Below are positions 33,015 through 44,990 of a stretch of 64,000 bases of DNA, in pieces. Origin of the DNA: Candolleomyces eurysporus (lineage: Eukaryota > Basidiomycota > Agaricomycetes > Agaricales > Psathyrellaceae); NCBI GenBank assembly GCA_027579435.1, contig JANBPK010000745.1, forward strand, positions 1-64,000, read 5' to 3'. Each line of letters begins with the position of its first letter. Position 1 is the first letter of the stretch. The translations under genes and the position numbers were made by a program. The notes beneath the pieces are model-generated. The model had not been told where the DNA came from and made no database searches. It saw nothing but the letters and a program-made list of their open reading frames with translations.

Positions 33015-33690
33015 TCTCAACCTCCAGCCTTTCCAATGAAGACAGACGGGGCTTTCATGTAATGGATCTAGAACGACTCAGGTAAGCGAGGATACCAATA
33101 GGTAGTGTCTTTTCTCGGTCTCACCGGGAGCCCTGCCCCGTTTTCATATACGATGGGTTTAGGAAGTGGTAGCGCCAGGTCAAGCGCACAAATAGCCGAG
33201 ATTGCATCGATCGCACCAGGTCCTCCTTTGGCAGGGGTGCAAAATCCTGAGGTCAGCGAAACGCTGAATCACAGAAATCACAGACNGGGGTCGGTCGTTG
33301 GACGCCGTTATCATGGAACTCTGAAAGGTGAGCTAGCGAGTTCGCAAACAAGTTGATCAATCCGACGGTGTCAGGAACCCTGTTCATGAAGGTTTCGTCC
33401 AGCCGCAGGATCTGGAGCTTCCTCAATGGCTTGAGATCGATTGCTCCGTCCGAATATTTCAACTATTTAAACCACGAACAATGGATAAACCACGAGTGAG
33501 TACTGCACGAGATAGAGTGCGTCGTTGAGCCCACCTCTTCTAGTGACCCCAAATCGTTAAGAACATATCACCCAAGCCGCCCTGGCATATTCCTGCGTCA
33601 TTCAGTGTTGCATCAAGGACATACCGGGAGATTGTGCTGGAAGTTTGGTTTCGATCGCTTAGTGTTTGATCTGCAAAATATTTGGAAGAG
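33015..33690 (-). pseudogene. decayed, partly inverted copy of the F-box-like gene at 20634-21769
   Basis: 33015-33570 matches about 20965-21507 in the same orientation, including the KYSDGAIDLKPLRKLQILRLDETF segment and the surrounding introns. From about 33570 the match jumps and turns: 33570-33690 equals the reverse complement of about 21520-21635 (shared TTGCATCAAGGACATACC on the opposite strand). An N at 33286, small deletions and the inversion rule out a working gene. It stands at the left end of a larger mosaic of relics. Confidence 0.85.
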
Positions 33691-34149
33691 GGCTGATAAA
33701 AACACGTAGAACGACGCGTCGAGTCGTTCTGAGATGGCGGCAGGCAGCCAGAGAGATGGACTCTCAGGGAGAATCTGACCTGGTGGCGAGGAGTTTGGTT
33801 GTGTTTGTACACCAGACCCGCCGGCAGGTCAGGGGTCTGCCTGTGCCGCCACTGCTTCCGCGCCGTAGAGCAAGCTAACTATAGCAAGATCCCAGCTCCA
33901 AATCCAACAACACACACCTAAACTGACGCGCGTGTTTCAGGCCAAAAGATGTGCATTCTCAGACAGGAGATTTGTACTTGGTAGTCTACGGTTGGTCGGT
34001 GCTTTGTTCTTTTGCGAAATTGTAGCTCACGCTACGTACATATGTATTTTCGATCTCTTGCGAATGTTATCCCAGGTCCTTGGATCCATAGATGGCGCCA
34101 ACTAGTGTTTCATTGCCGGTTGCCTCGCTGCGGACCGGTGGTCGCACGT

Positions 34150-34760
34150 CAATGGTAAGCTCACAGCGTCTATCTTGCGCCATTCATTGCCCCAAACGAA
34201 TTTGGACAAGTGCGATTCTTCGACTTCCCGATGTACGACATGCATGCTACCAGTGCTCCTGGTGGCAAACAAACGCAGTGGCAAAGCGCCTCCAAAGAAT
34301 AGACCCCGTTGTCTTTTTTTCGATGCTACAAATTATAATTAGAAGCAGGAAAAGCTGAAAGACCAAAAGCGAAAGATGGGCCATGCCCGCTGCGGCAAGG
34401 GAAGACAAAGACAAGACTAGCCTTAGCCTAATNAAAACGACAAAGACACCAATATCTGTTCCTTTTCGCTATAATAGAAACTTGAAATAAAATCAAGCGC
34501 CAGCGAATGAAGTCCATCAACTGTTATAATAGTTTCAATCAGTACAAACTGCACAGCAGGCCATTACAATTCTCAGGCTCGCCCCCACGCATCACTCCAA
34601 CCTCCAAAAGGATTGCCGCAACTGGCCAAACCGAAACGTTCTTTGATTTCCAGGACGTGTGAGCCTGCGACATGGTCATCCACCGTTTCCCAATAGTAGA
34701 TGTCTCCAGGCATTTCCCGAGAATGGATGCTTACTCGCCAAACGCACTGCGTGATTGGTA
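34150..34760 (-). pseudogene. decayed copy of 28160-28750 (spacer plus 3' part of the 203-aa gene)
   Basis: Collinear with 28160-28750, which holds the spacer before the secreted-protein gene and the C-terminal end of the 203-aa gene (the match includes HVAGSHVLEIKERF against HVARSHLLEIKERV). Frames are broken by indels. To its left, 33985-34140 matches 21869-22010, so pieces from two separate places have been joined. One N at 34433. Confidence 0.8.
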
Positions 34761-34926
34761 ACCTCGAGCCCCATCGTCGAGAACCCTAGGCCAATCAATT
34801 TAATATAGCTCATGGAGAAAGGAGTATAAATATCCACCACTTTCAGCGTGGCCCTTCTTAAGGCTGGTATGACACCGAAATCTACCACTAGACTTTACAA
34901 GGAGTCAAAGTGTCCTTTGAAGACTG

Positions 34927-37900
34927 TTACGAATAGTGTTTCACGACCGACTTCACCAAACCAGACCCAAGTCGTTGGATTTCTCCAAGCACACCTGCAT
35001 CATTCAATGTTACCAACCCCCGATCCTTCGCTTTTCCGTTCTCCTCTTTCGTAGGGACGCTGGAGAATCCACCTAACACTCGGAACGAGCGTGGCTCTTT
35101 TAACGTTGGGTCCCAAACAGCTCCGAACATGGCGCCGCCGTACGGGTCATAGAAAATACGGAAAGTGTCTGAGTAGGTTGTCTACATAGATGCAATTAGT
35201 CAGGGGAGGGGGGGGGGGGGGGGGGGAAACCACGATGGGAAGATCACTCTCACCTGGAGGTCGTCGAAGAGGGACCTAGCTGGATCAAACCCAGGTCGGA
35301 CAAGTTCCTGATCTTGATTTTTGGCGACAGCGTTCGCAAACTTTCCGCCCTTGCTCAAAAGTTTCTCGTCGGCAGCGATGTTGTGAACGTAGCGGGGAAG
35401 CACAGATGGGTTAAGCCGCACAAGGAAATCATAATCCTCAGTCGGGTGAATGAACAGACCCTGAGAAGAGAGTAAGCTTAGAGAATGCGCTGGAAGACGC
35501 AATTTGATAAACGTACCTTGACATTGAATGATCCATCTTCAATTGTTTGAAGATACTTCCACGTCGCTCCGGCAAGCGCACGCACGCGTCTTGCGACAAT
35601 GGCATCCGGTCCTTCCTTTGACCACATCTTCCCGCCTTGATCGATTTCCGTCGAGATGATCCAAGCTCCAGCGGTGCTCGCCTTAGGAAGGTCTGGCTTC
35701 GACGCTCCCTCACCTTCGGCCTCTTTCTCCTTCCTCGGTCCATACAAACACACCCACAGCCCACCGTCCTCCCATTTCCACTCGCTCAAGAAGCGTATCA
35801 CCGTAGCAAACCCACGCTCCTTTGTGGAAGGCACAACGGCCAGGGTGCTAGTAGGAATCTCCGCATCACTGCCCACAAACTTCCCATCGCCGACGAAAAA
35901 CTGAGCGCAAAGCAACTCCACAACCTCTTCGCTAACATGTCCACCCAACAACCAATGCGACGCAAACCACCTCTTGACCAATCGACACGTCCCCGAAAAC
36001 GCAGAGTACTGGTGGGCGAGAGCAGCGATTGCGCGATGATGCCTTGGAGCGTGCAAGTAACGACGTTCGTACACCTCTTTCGCCTCGACCGCATCCAAGT
36101 ACTCCTTCCCTTTCCGCTCCGCTTGTTTCCGCTTCTTCGAGACGACGATGTGGGGCATGGGACCTTTATCGTCCAGGATCCTGTCCAGTAAAGTCGCTTC
36201 CCGATCATGCCAGATCCGGGCATGGAATGCCCACCCTTCCGGCGTGACGATTTCGAGGAACGCTCTGTCCAAGAGCTCGTTGTTCGCTTCTTTGAGATCT
36301 CCCGACCCCAGGACCACTGAAGCTTTCAGACCCGGGACCGACTCCATCAGGCCAGCAGCCGTGCTCTCGAAGAACGCAAGCTTGATCTTCTGGATAGCCT
36401 TCAGGTCATCCGGCCACTTGGCCGACTTTTCAAACTCGAAAACGATGGAAATCGGCTGCGAATACCTGGCGTTGGGTGGTAGGGACGCTGCGAGCGCCGG
36501 GGTCAAGGGGACAGGGTTGAACGTACTCGTGTACCTCAACGACTCCGACACTGGGCTCACGCTAACCAAGGACAGGGGCAGTTTATCATCCAAAGCCTTG
36601 ACGGCCTTGACAAGCTCGTCAAAAGCCTTGATAGCGCCCTTGAATCCCACCCCCGAGCCAGCAGCGGCCTGAACGTATCTCGCAGCGATCTCCTTCGGAA
36701 GGCGGATAATGCTGTCATAGTCGGATTGCCAGGTCCGGAAGTGGGTTTCGTCCAGTCCGAAATGCCATTGAAGAATGTGTCGTACGACCATGGCGGGGAC
36801 GTGGCTGCGTTCGTCGGCGGTTTTGACGTCCCATACAACACTTTCCGTGATCCTGCCATCTTTGAACCGGCGCATCTCGGATTTGGAGCCCCATAGTTCT
36901 CGGAACTCATCAAGGGCAGCGGTATCCGTGCTATCAGCAGGCGGACCGTGCTGGACAAGCTGGAATGCATTGTTTGGGTCAAGGACCAGCCCGATGAAGA
37001 TGGTCGACGAGGTGGATGGATGGGCTTGGGTTAGAGGCCGTGTCGAGGGGTTCGAAGGGGTAGAGGAAGGCTGGAGGAAAGCGACGGCACGAGTACGGTC
37101 GCCCAGTGCTTTACGAAGAATAGTGTTCATGTTGTAAAGAAGGTAGTCCGTCGGGGACCCGAAATCCAGTGACTGGTGCAATGACGACTTGCGGGCCTTG
37201 GCCGTCGACAGGTCAACCCTAAACTCCAAAATCAGGTTCTAGGAAGTCTCTGAATAACGGAGGCACGAACTGGAAAATAACATCGAAGCGAGTTGCAGCA
37301 TCTCGATGATCGTGAAGGAAAACGTCAGTGAAAGGATCCACCGCAAGGGATGCTGAGTTTAAGATCTCGAGCGTCTTGCTAGCCTCGTGCCTGAGCTGGT
37401 AAATTTGTGAGTGGCTGTTAAAGGTAACCTAGAGAGCGAAAGCATACCAAATCTAGACAACCAAGGGGTAAGTAGGCGACGAGGTTGACGAGGGACGACG
37501 AATCAACCAAGGTAGCTGAATGGTGTTCCTTGAATTCGTTGACTGAGAGCTGAAAGCGTGTGTGAATGAGACAGCGAAACTAAGCAACGCAGGACGCCAT
37601 ACCTTGTGGTTGGCGGTCGACTTGATGAGTACAGGATGCTTTATGAAATCGTGCTTTGCTGATTCTAGGTCAATAACAGATCGTAGAGAAAAGGGACCCA
37701 AAGCATACCTAAGCAATCCAGCACAGCTTTGAACAGCTGGTAAGAGCTCAAGCCCTTTCCAAGAGGCTTACGTTTTGAGGCAGCCGACGTCGAGGATTCT
37801 TCTCCATCGATAACGAGTTCAAGGAGACCAGACCAGAGCGGCCCGCTGCTTTCAAAGCCCTTCACGCATAATCTTGAGCCTTCACCAAAACCGCGTTGGT

Positions 37901-39183
37901 TTGCCCAGAGTCGGAGAAGGGATAGAGCGTCGGCAAAGGCGGGAATGGAGTGGATAGCATTGTATGTCGAAAGGAGATGTGGTTTGGGGGAGAAGGAGGC
38001 TAGGAGGGCATTGTTGTATATGGGCGTAGGTGAATGTGTGTCTTCGTCACTCGTTTTCGTAGAGTTGATTCGGATGTTCGCATGGGCTGGGGATAGACGA
38101 TGGAGAGGGATGGGGGAATTGGTAGAGATAGTCGGAATGATGCATACTCTGGCATTCAGCTTGGTAAAGTCTGTCTGCGAACCGTCTAACATATTCAGCT
38201 GAGGGGACGAGAATGGGGAAAAACCGAAGCTACCTGGTTTCGGAACGAGGACAAGTTTTGTGAGACGAGGATCTCCGGATGTTGATTCATAGTGAACATC
38301 AACGTTGAGGCCAGATTTTGGGTTTCGTATCGAGTTCGCAAGGATAGCAAGGTAGAACGCTTTCTTCTGGAAGAACCTCCCATTGAGGTAGTCCTTCTCT
38401 TGAAACAAGCTCTGGGAAGAGTCAGTTTCGAATCGGCGAAAACAAGGAGCACACGAACGTCTGGCATCTGAACGGCAACGTCAACACCGTACTTTTGCCC
38501 ATCCTTCGGCTTTACGCTGATTTTATTTGGCCAGCTTCCAACAAGTGTGATATCGTCCGGAGCTTCGAAAGCTACTTTCCAGTTGGTATCTTCTATGGGC
38601 AGCGGTAAGCAGTATGGGACTGCAACACCCTTCGAAAGTAGTTTTCGTGAAGCATCCAGAGGATGCTGAGGTTCAGCGGAAGGCAGGCCCATGAGGAACG
38701 TGTGTAGCTTGAGCAAGAACTTTTCTAATGGAGGTGCTCGCGATAATTTTGGTCGTATATTGGGAAGTAAAGCATCGATCTGAGGCATATTAGTTTCATT
38801 CACAGGAAATAATCATAGATCATACCTGTAATTTGAAAGAACTCGACCTGTATAGGTCTGTTGCTTCTCGAATCGCGCGTAGTTCCTCTCCGGTTGGAGG
38901 GTTTTTGGATTTTGACGAGGTTAGCTCATTGTGTGCCGAGTTTGCAGGTTGAACTTCATCCCCAACCCCTCCCCATTCTTCCTCACCCTCGTCGCCCGAC
39001 AGGTCCTGCATAACCTCATCCCCACTGTCGTCGGCTTCGCTCCCACTACCCGAAATGTCGGAACCCTCTTCTAGTTTTGGTGCCTATCCAGTCCATTAAT
39101 TTATCAGACAGAATGTAAGATGTGCGACGGACCTTTCTTGACCTTCCCTCCTCTCCCCTTTTCCTCTTGAGATTGAGGGCCAT
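34927..39183 (-). CDS. UTP22: U3 snoRNP / 90S pre-ribosome protein UTP22 (Nrap, NOL6)
   Basis: Nucleolar component of the small-subunit processome needed for 18S rRNA maturation; in yeast it also forms a complex with Rrp7 and casein kinase 2. Ten exons join in phase to 1264 residues, near the yeast length: 39133-39183, 38826-39083, 38459-38779, 37709-38411, 37603-37664, 37448-37549, 37282-37395, 35517-37238, 35254-35460 and 34927-35181. It starts basic (MALNLKRKRGEEG), then an acidic stretch (about 38900-39050), and has Nrap-family marks FIGLVLDPNNAFQLVQHGP, FRELWGSKSEMRRFKDG and LSKGVAVPYCLPLP. The C-terminal block FRIFYDPYGGAMFGAVWDP is typical. Intron 37239-37281 is only 43 nt; the last intron (35182-35253) holds the poly-C tract. 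This is the most conserved gene in the window. Confidence 0.92.
35208..35226. repeat. 19-nt poly-G (poly-C on the gene strand) inside the last UTP22 intron
   Basis: Nineteen uninterrupted G on the plus strand, that is C19 in the transcript, followed by CTGAC/CTAAT-type branch sequence and the TAG acceptor. Its true length cannot be trusted in a draft consensus. Confidence 0.9.
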
Positions 39184-39848
39184 GGCGGATCCAGAGAACG
39201 AGCGTCGAAGCAGAGAATTGAATCTACTAAAAAATGGCACAGCATGAGGTCGAATGCCGAGATGCCGTCATCGAGATTATTCCCACAATTCGTCGGACCC
39301 TATAAGCGCCCACTGCTTGGCTGCTAGTCGGTATCTCCCATCCAAGCTCCCATCTTTCCCTCTCGATCCGCGCTGGATCCGCGGCCGACTTTCTTTCGGG
39401 AGAATTTCGACTACATACGACTGTTGAACTGCCCCTATCTATGCAAGGACCACAAACTTATCACAGGACTCTATAGACGGCAGCTCATCACCCAATTGCA
39501 AGGCTCATTTTGGCACAAGCTATTGACAATACGGCTTTCACCCATTATCAAGGCCCAAAGTGACAGTCAGGGCTGCAACGACGTGCTATGTCCGGGATCG
39601 CCAAGCGCCGAGCCGAGCGGATGTCTGTCCACCCCCACAGCCTATTTGATTCAGGGCGCCCGCGCAATTCAATTCAATGTGTTTCATCTCTGCAGCCCAA
39701 AAGCAGCTCGTCGAGCCAATAGAATCCTATGTGCTTTCTCCGCCCGCTCGCTTTATAAAACTCAAGATCCTTGGGGCTATGCCCACAATCCCTGGCTCTG
39801 ATAAACCCGCCTCCGCGCCTTTGGTAACGCTCGTCCCCTCCCCTCCCA
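39184..39848. other. bidirectional promoter region
   Basis: Spacer between the divergent starts of UTP22 (minus) and the next plus-strand gene, 665 bp. No feature beyond this could be supported. Confidence 0.4.
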
Positions 39849-40514
39849 ATGCCACCCAGCCACCAGCGGAATCCAAGCGACTCGATAGAGTCAGCCGGTC
39901 TCCTACCGTCCTCAACTCAGCCCCAGGCACTCATGAAGGGCGACAAGTTCAGAGTCCCGCTGAACATATTCTACTCCGTGCTATTGCTGCTCACCGTGGC
40001 GTATCTAGCTATTAGCGGGTACGCTTCCTTTTGGAAGAGCTCCCTGTACATCGGCGCAGGCGTAGGATCCTTCACCATCCTCTACACCATCACCCTTCTT
40101 GTTGCCTGCCATCGACAAACACATCCCATTACTGGCCCGCCATCCAGCTCATACACCGCCAGAGTCTGCGGCCCGTTGCTGACAATTGGCTGGGCATTGG
40201 CGACTGGCTTCGTTATCGCAGCCTCTGCCAACTCCAAGTGGATATACTCTGAGCGACCACAGTGGCGCACATGGGTGTACGCCGAGCTCGCAGCAATAAT
40301 CCTGACATTCTTGTCTTTTCTCCTCGTCTCGATACTTCAACATCTTCAGTATCAGAGACATGAAACTTTGAAGGAACAGGTCAAGGTGGGCTGTTTTGTG
40401 TCAAAGATATGGATGACAGATGCTGATGCGCCGCTCCATGTTTTGCAGGAACGGCCATTACCTAGAAACCCGGACTACTGGAGGCGGTCGCTATGGCCTA
40501 ATTCAAAGGTCTAA
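39849..40514 (+). CDS. four-helix membrane protein of unknown function
   Basis: Starts MPPSHQRNPSD. Read as one exon it gives 221 residues. The segment 40386-40448 (63 nt, GT...GCAG) has the look of an intron in frame; removing it gives EQVK joined to ERPLPRNPDYW and 200 residues, so retention would still be readable. Four hydrophobic segments are visible: about residues 39-57 (FYSVLLLLTVAYLAIS), 63-85, 105-125 and 140-162. Polar N- and C-termini face the same side. I cannot name a family. Confidence 0.7.
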   Translation: MPPSHQRNPSDSIESAGLLPSSTQPQALMKGDKFRVPLNIFYSVLLLLTVAYLAISGYASFWKSSLYIGAGVGSFTILYTITLLVACHRQTHPITGPPSSSYTARVCGPLLTIGWALATGFVIAASANSKWIYSERPQWRTWVYAELAAIILTFLSFLLVSILQHLQYQRHETLKEQVKVGCFVSKIWMTDADAPLHVLQERPLPRNPDYWRRSLWPNSKV

Positions 40515-40664
40515 GCTTGAACGAAGGGGTGGAGCTGGTTTATTGGCTGGGAAAAGGGTGAAGGGATGAGTCCTCTACGGGATTGAGGACGGCCAGGGTC
40601 CCTACCCATGGACGTCGCATGACGAACGACATAATTTAACGACCTTATACCATGGACCTCTTAT

Positions 40665-41530
40665 CGGGACTACATACGATAATTGTATTATAATACGCGT
40701 ATACGCCGCGGCACGCTGCCATAAGTACATGACACTTCGCTTGAGGACTCCTGAGGACTCCCGAGGACCCCGACGACGAACGCAAAGAGTTTCATGCCTA
40801 TCATCACCCCATCTTACGCTTCGAGTTACGGCGTTGAGTCAGGGCCAACGTCTTGATGTGCGGATTGTCGCTCTGGTATGACAGAAGGGGTGCACTGCGA
40901 GCCCTATCTAAGGCTGTTCTTTGTCTTGCGTTATAGAGTGCAGATTATCGGAGTGATCAACCAGGTATGCAAGCCAGCCCGCGATATTCTCCCGGGACGG
41001 GAGAACACTCAACAGCCTCGACATTCGCTTGTGTACCTGCAAAGCCCAGATGTATCAAACAGGGGTAAGATAATCTCTGGATGGAGAACATACCGGAAAC
41101 ACATCTTCAATCCTCTCTCAGACATTGCTAGAAGAAACGAAACATATCAAGAGAATATCAAAAGATGATGCTGTCGGAATGAAGGGAGATAGGTGGGGTG
41201 GTATGAAGCGTTTCAGGGAGAATTATTTATCAAAGGACTTTCTTCTCTACGATGACCACGAACACTTATCAAAGCAGACTTGAGCCGCTCCAGGCGGCCC
41301 CAAAAGGAAGCGCCTACCTCAATCCGAGTCTTCGGCCCCTCAGAGGGTACTAAGATTGTCTGCCTGTCAAGTTGAAGATCCGGACTCAACCCAGCATAGA
41401 CTCAAATCCGAACCGAGCTCAACCATGTCAGTCTGAAGACACAATCCTAGAGCAGATCCTGTCAATTCGAAGGCGTCAATGCGAGGTAGTATGAGCGCCT
41501 ATGATAATCGGCAGAAGGTAGAGCGAACGC
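40665..41530 (-). pseudogene. decayed, deleted copy of the MRH-receptor locus
   Basis: About 41030-41530 matches the long first intron and first exon of the MRH gene (54090-54600), including TGTACCTGCAAAG and GAAACATATCA. About 40665-40790 matches the far downstream flank near 52720-52800 (GGCACGCTGCCAT, CACTTCGCT, GAGGA). The exons that lie between these places in the parent are missing, so this is an internally deleted relic. Confidence 0.7.
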
Positions 41531-41607
41531 TCGCGTGACGTCACGAGTCACAGTGCGGCGAGTGGACGTTACTTTCGCGTGCTAACTGTCACGCTTTTTT
41601 CTGAACT

Positions 41608-43150
41608 TTGAGTTTGAACCACCACCACCGCGACAACACCGACGAATTCTCGTGGATTTCTTTTCAAAGCATTCCTTCAAAATCAAAGAATAAGGCTAGC
41701 CTTTCTATCCATCTCTTTCACTTTCTTGAGGCTGATCATCTCCTGATACGACGACATATTCTGTGCAGTGCCATGACGCCTTTGCTATCGCCGATTTTTT
41801 CGGTTACCAACTGAAATCGTCAGTGAAATATTTGCGCTCTACCATGCAGGCCTCGACGTCGATAACCGAAGTGAAAGGAATCAATGGATTCGTACCACCC
41901 ACGTTTGCCGGGATGGGCGACATGTCGCTATCAACTTTCCTAGCTTGTGGAACGATATATCCTTTTGCCCCTAGGCGGAGATGGACACCATGCCATTTGA
42001 AATGCTGCTGGTGGAGGGGTCTCGGGGTAATCCACTCAAGATTGAAGTCAAACTGGATTTCCCGCTTTATCCACCCGCGCTGAACGCCATTGTAGCACCG
42101 GCACCTCGATGCAAGACGATGCTTTCGATGGGGGAAGGAGTAAGGACTTCCTCGGTTGCCTCACTGGCCACCCTTGAGCTATTCAGTGCGGACAGCGTCC
42201 TGCTCAATGGCGAGGCCAGCCATCTTGTTCGACACCCCGTACCTCGACTTTCTCGGCTTAAAGACCTATACCTGTCCGACGTTTCTGCGCTCACCTATCG
42301 ATTCCTCAGAGGCGTACTCATCTCGCGGTCTGCGCGTGTTGAATTGAGTACATGGCGCGGAGAAATTGACCACATTGGAGTTGATTTGAAGGTGCTCTTC
42401 TCGTCCTTAGCCGCTGCTCGCTCATCAAGTATATCCTTAAGTGCATTTCTGTCAGCGACTCAACCTTCGGGCTGCTGGTTGAGGGATGGGTAGAAGAGCA
42501 GTCGCTTGATGAGGACGGCATTCCTTCCACAAAGGGTCTCTTTACCACTATCAACCGACATCATACCATTCAGGCCTACAAGATGCTATTCGGCGATGGC
42601 CCTGAACCGTTTTCATTCACAACCTTCAAGGAACACTTCCGCATCCCCGGTGTATCCCTCTCAAACCTTCAATCCCTGGTGATGCAGTCCGATTTTGACC
42701 CACGGGACATGGGCATCACCAAAAACAGGATTTCCTGGAAAGCTATCTCGCGGCTGCCACATCTGTCGAAGGCGTCGGTCTCAGTACCCTCCAAAATCGC
42801 CCTTTTGCACGACTCTCGTATATTTTTTGACTCCCAACCTACAGAAAGAGCTTCCACCTCTGGTTCGAATTGGATGTCCAGCATTTCCAGAGCTTTGCTG
42901 GGCTCATGATTACGAATTGAATGCGCACAACGAGCAGTTGCCAGTGCCTCACATGTCACTCTGAATTCTCACATGCGCACGATCCTCCACATACGGCTGG
43001 TTATTCTACGGTTGTGAAGAACGGGAAGGTGTATCAGAAGCTCGTCAATGTTAGGTGTTTCTAGCGCGAAGACTGCAACCGTTGATGAGGCCAAGGCTTT
43101 GACCAGACGGGAGAGCATCGAGCTCAATGGGAGCAGAAGGCAAGATCGAA
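41608..43150 (+). pseudogene. decayed F-box / leucine-rich gene, relic A
   Basis: Adjacent plus-strand frames read like one F-box gene broken by at least two frameshifts: RNQWIRTTHVCRDGRHVA then SLWNDI (the usual 'WxxxTxVCRxWRxxA...LWxxI' pattern), then in another frame GNPLKIEVKL, and later FTTFKEHFRIPGVSLSNLQSL. Related relics lie at 48300-49760 and 51340-52720. It ends against the first CmcJ-like gene. Confidence 0.65.
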
Positions 43151-43266
43151 ATATCTCAAATCATCGTCATATATTCATAGCTGGCTTGCAAGCGGCAAGC
43201 GTAGTGTAGTAGTACAAGTTGCTACGGACTCGAAAACATCAATCGCCGAACTCGATCGAACCTGAC

Positions 43267-44231
43267 TCAGTCGTAGAAAACGAGAGCTCGGATCTCGATA
43301 GATTCACGGTGGGGGGCATCAGGAGGGGTGGATGGGTCGATGAACCCAGTGTGCGGCGTGAAGACCGCGACACTGCCGTCTTGAATAGAATCAGAGCTAC
43401 AAGTCATTCATCAGCGCTTGCTTTTCTTCTGCATTGTAAACGGGAAGACATACCATTTAATCAATACGATTTCTTCTGGTGTCATGCCTCGCAGATACTT
43501 CCACTTATGATCAGGGTTATGAACGACTCCGTAAGTCTCTCCTTCCCGGTCTGGGTAGACCAACGAAACAGGGAGCGCATCCTTCTCAGGTACAACGCTC
43601 CTGTAGTCGCAGAGCGCCAAAGGCCATTCGAACGCCGGGACATTGATAGGCCTCCAGAGGTTAACTATCTGGAATCGCTTCTTCAACAGTTCGGGTACGT
43701 CCTCTGCTGGAAGATGGCGATGAACACGGGCAGTAGCAGCTTTGGCGGTCTGATCGACATGCGCCTGGGCGACAGGCTGCCTCCTGTCCGGGCTATCACC
43801 ACTCTCACCAGGTCGGTGCCGGCGAATGGCTGAATTAGCGCGTCAATGTCAGGGCAAATGTTGTACAGATTAATACTGTAATGAACTTACTGTGATCGAA
43901 AATTACGACTCTGCTGGCCCCAGTGAGCTTCTTGTACAGCTCAATGGTCTCTGGATAATATTCCCTTTTGATTTCTTCTTCGTCCACGAACGACGTATGC
44001 TTGGCCGGAGCCCGGTAGAACTGGAATCCGACTTTGTCCAGGGTGTACTCGTCCTCCTTCCCTCTCACGTTCTCGATAACCATATCATGGGGAGCAACAG
44101 NAAAAGTTCTGTTCTCGCTTTCCAGTGACAGGGTCTACTTGAGCTTTGAAATATGCTCGAACCCCATTGTCAGGAGGGATATAATAGTTGATAGAGGCGG
44201 TAACGGTGGATGGGTTGCCAGTTGTAGCCAT
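43267..44231 (-). CDS. CmcJ/NvfI/AsaB-like oxidoreductase, copy 1 (one frame break at an N)
   Basis: Family of hydroxylase/desaturase-like enzymes found in fungal metabolite clusters (AsaB of aspergillic acid; NvfI) and in bacterial CmcJ. Exons 43891-44231, 43454-43829 and 43267-43396; after dropping one base they join to 281 residues. Family marks: DKVGFQFYRAPAKHTSF, VVIFDHTIRRH spliced at intron 1, PVAQAHVDQT, RFQIVNLWRPI, PLALCDYRS, GETYGVVHNPDHKWKYLRGMTP. The pattern of His and Asp in FDHT, AHVDQT and the later H suits a metal site, an inference from the family. Exon 1 has one base too many next to the N at 44101, where copy 2 reads QNYSVAPHDM, so a consensus error is likely. The substrate is unknown. 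Confidence 0.85.
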
Positions 44232-44990
44232 TGGTGGGAGTGGGCTTTCAGGAGTGTTCAAGGAAAGGATTCTACGTTGGGCAACAAACAGCCTTGTTCA
44301 AGCTATATACCCCTNCCCCCCGTCGTAGGCTGAGTAAGACATCGAGAAGCGTATAGGATTTCGTAGGAAAATGGTGGAATTAGCTCTTGAGGTGACGTCA
44401 GATTCATTTGTACAAGTCGTCAAATTTGTGCTGCAAATCTCTGTGAACATGAGCCTGCTCAAGGTTATACTTGGGAGATCATGGTCGAAAAGTAGCCTAT
44501 CAGGTCTTCTGACTTACAAATGTACCACGGCATGTTCATGCTGCGCCGGATATTCGGTACTCAGGCTGAAAGGAAGCAGCAGAACCTAGGCCCTCTATAT
44601 GCATTGACCGAGTAACTAAGGATACAGGTACTGCTAGTACAATTGGCACAAAATCGTGAACTAGAGAAGATGAGCTTAAGAATACATGGAAATGAGATCT
44701 ATCATAAAACACAGGGCAGACATTTGAACATGCAGAACTGTGTAGTGTCTATAATTGAGAGCTAGCGAAAGGAATGAGCATTAATAGTCAATAATGATTG
44801 AAAATGTCGTCATATGTCAATGAGTAAGAGTACTTTTGGCGGATCTGTTCGGAAGTATAAATCGGGACGGTAGAGTAGAAAGCAATACATCTATGAGGAC
44901 GATAAAAGCAGCAACGAAATAAATGAAATTGAACGGTGTGTGCGTGGGTTGGTGAGTGGGTGAGGAGATAGCGCAAGCGAGGATAAGTAA
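44232..44990. other. promoter of CmcJ-like copy 1 and 3' flank of HPP gene
   Basis: 759 bp. The left half belongs to the duplicated unit and has the probable TATA box; the right half is the end of the HPP transcript. N at 44325. Confidence 0.45.
44304..44309 (-). promoter_or_regulatory. probable TATA box of CmcJ-like copy 1
   Basis: TATATA about 73 bp upstream of the ATG, at the same place as TTATATA in the duplicate at 50914-50920. Confidence 0.45.

Larger units (their letters stand above)
43000..44680. repeat. segmental duplication unit 1 (pairs with about 49620-51290)
   Basis: The unit holds the tail of an F-box relic, a whole CmcJ-like gene and its upstream region. It matches 49620-51290 along its whole length, including non-coding flanks such as GGAGATCATGGTCGAAAAG and CACGGCATGTTC. 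The copies lie about 6.6 kb apart in the same orientation with the HPP gene between them. Confidence 0.85.

Noticed and set aside
35637..36191. Plus-strand gene within UTP22
   Set aside because: Shadow of a long conserved minus-strand exon.
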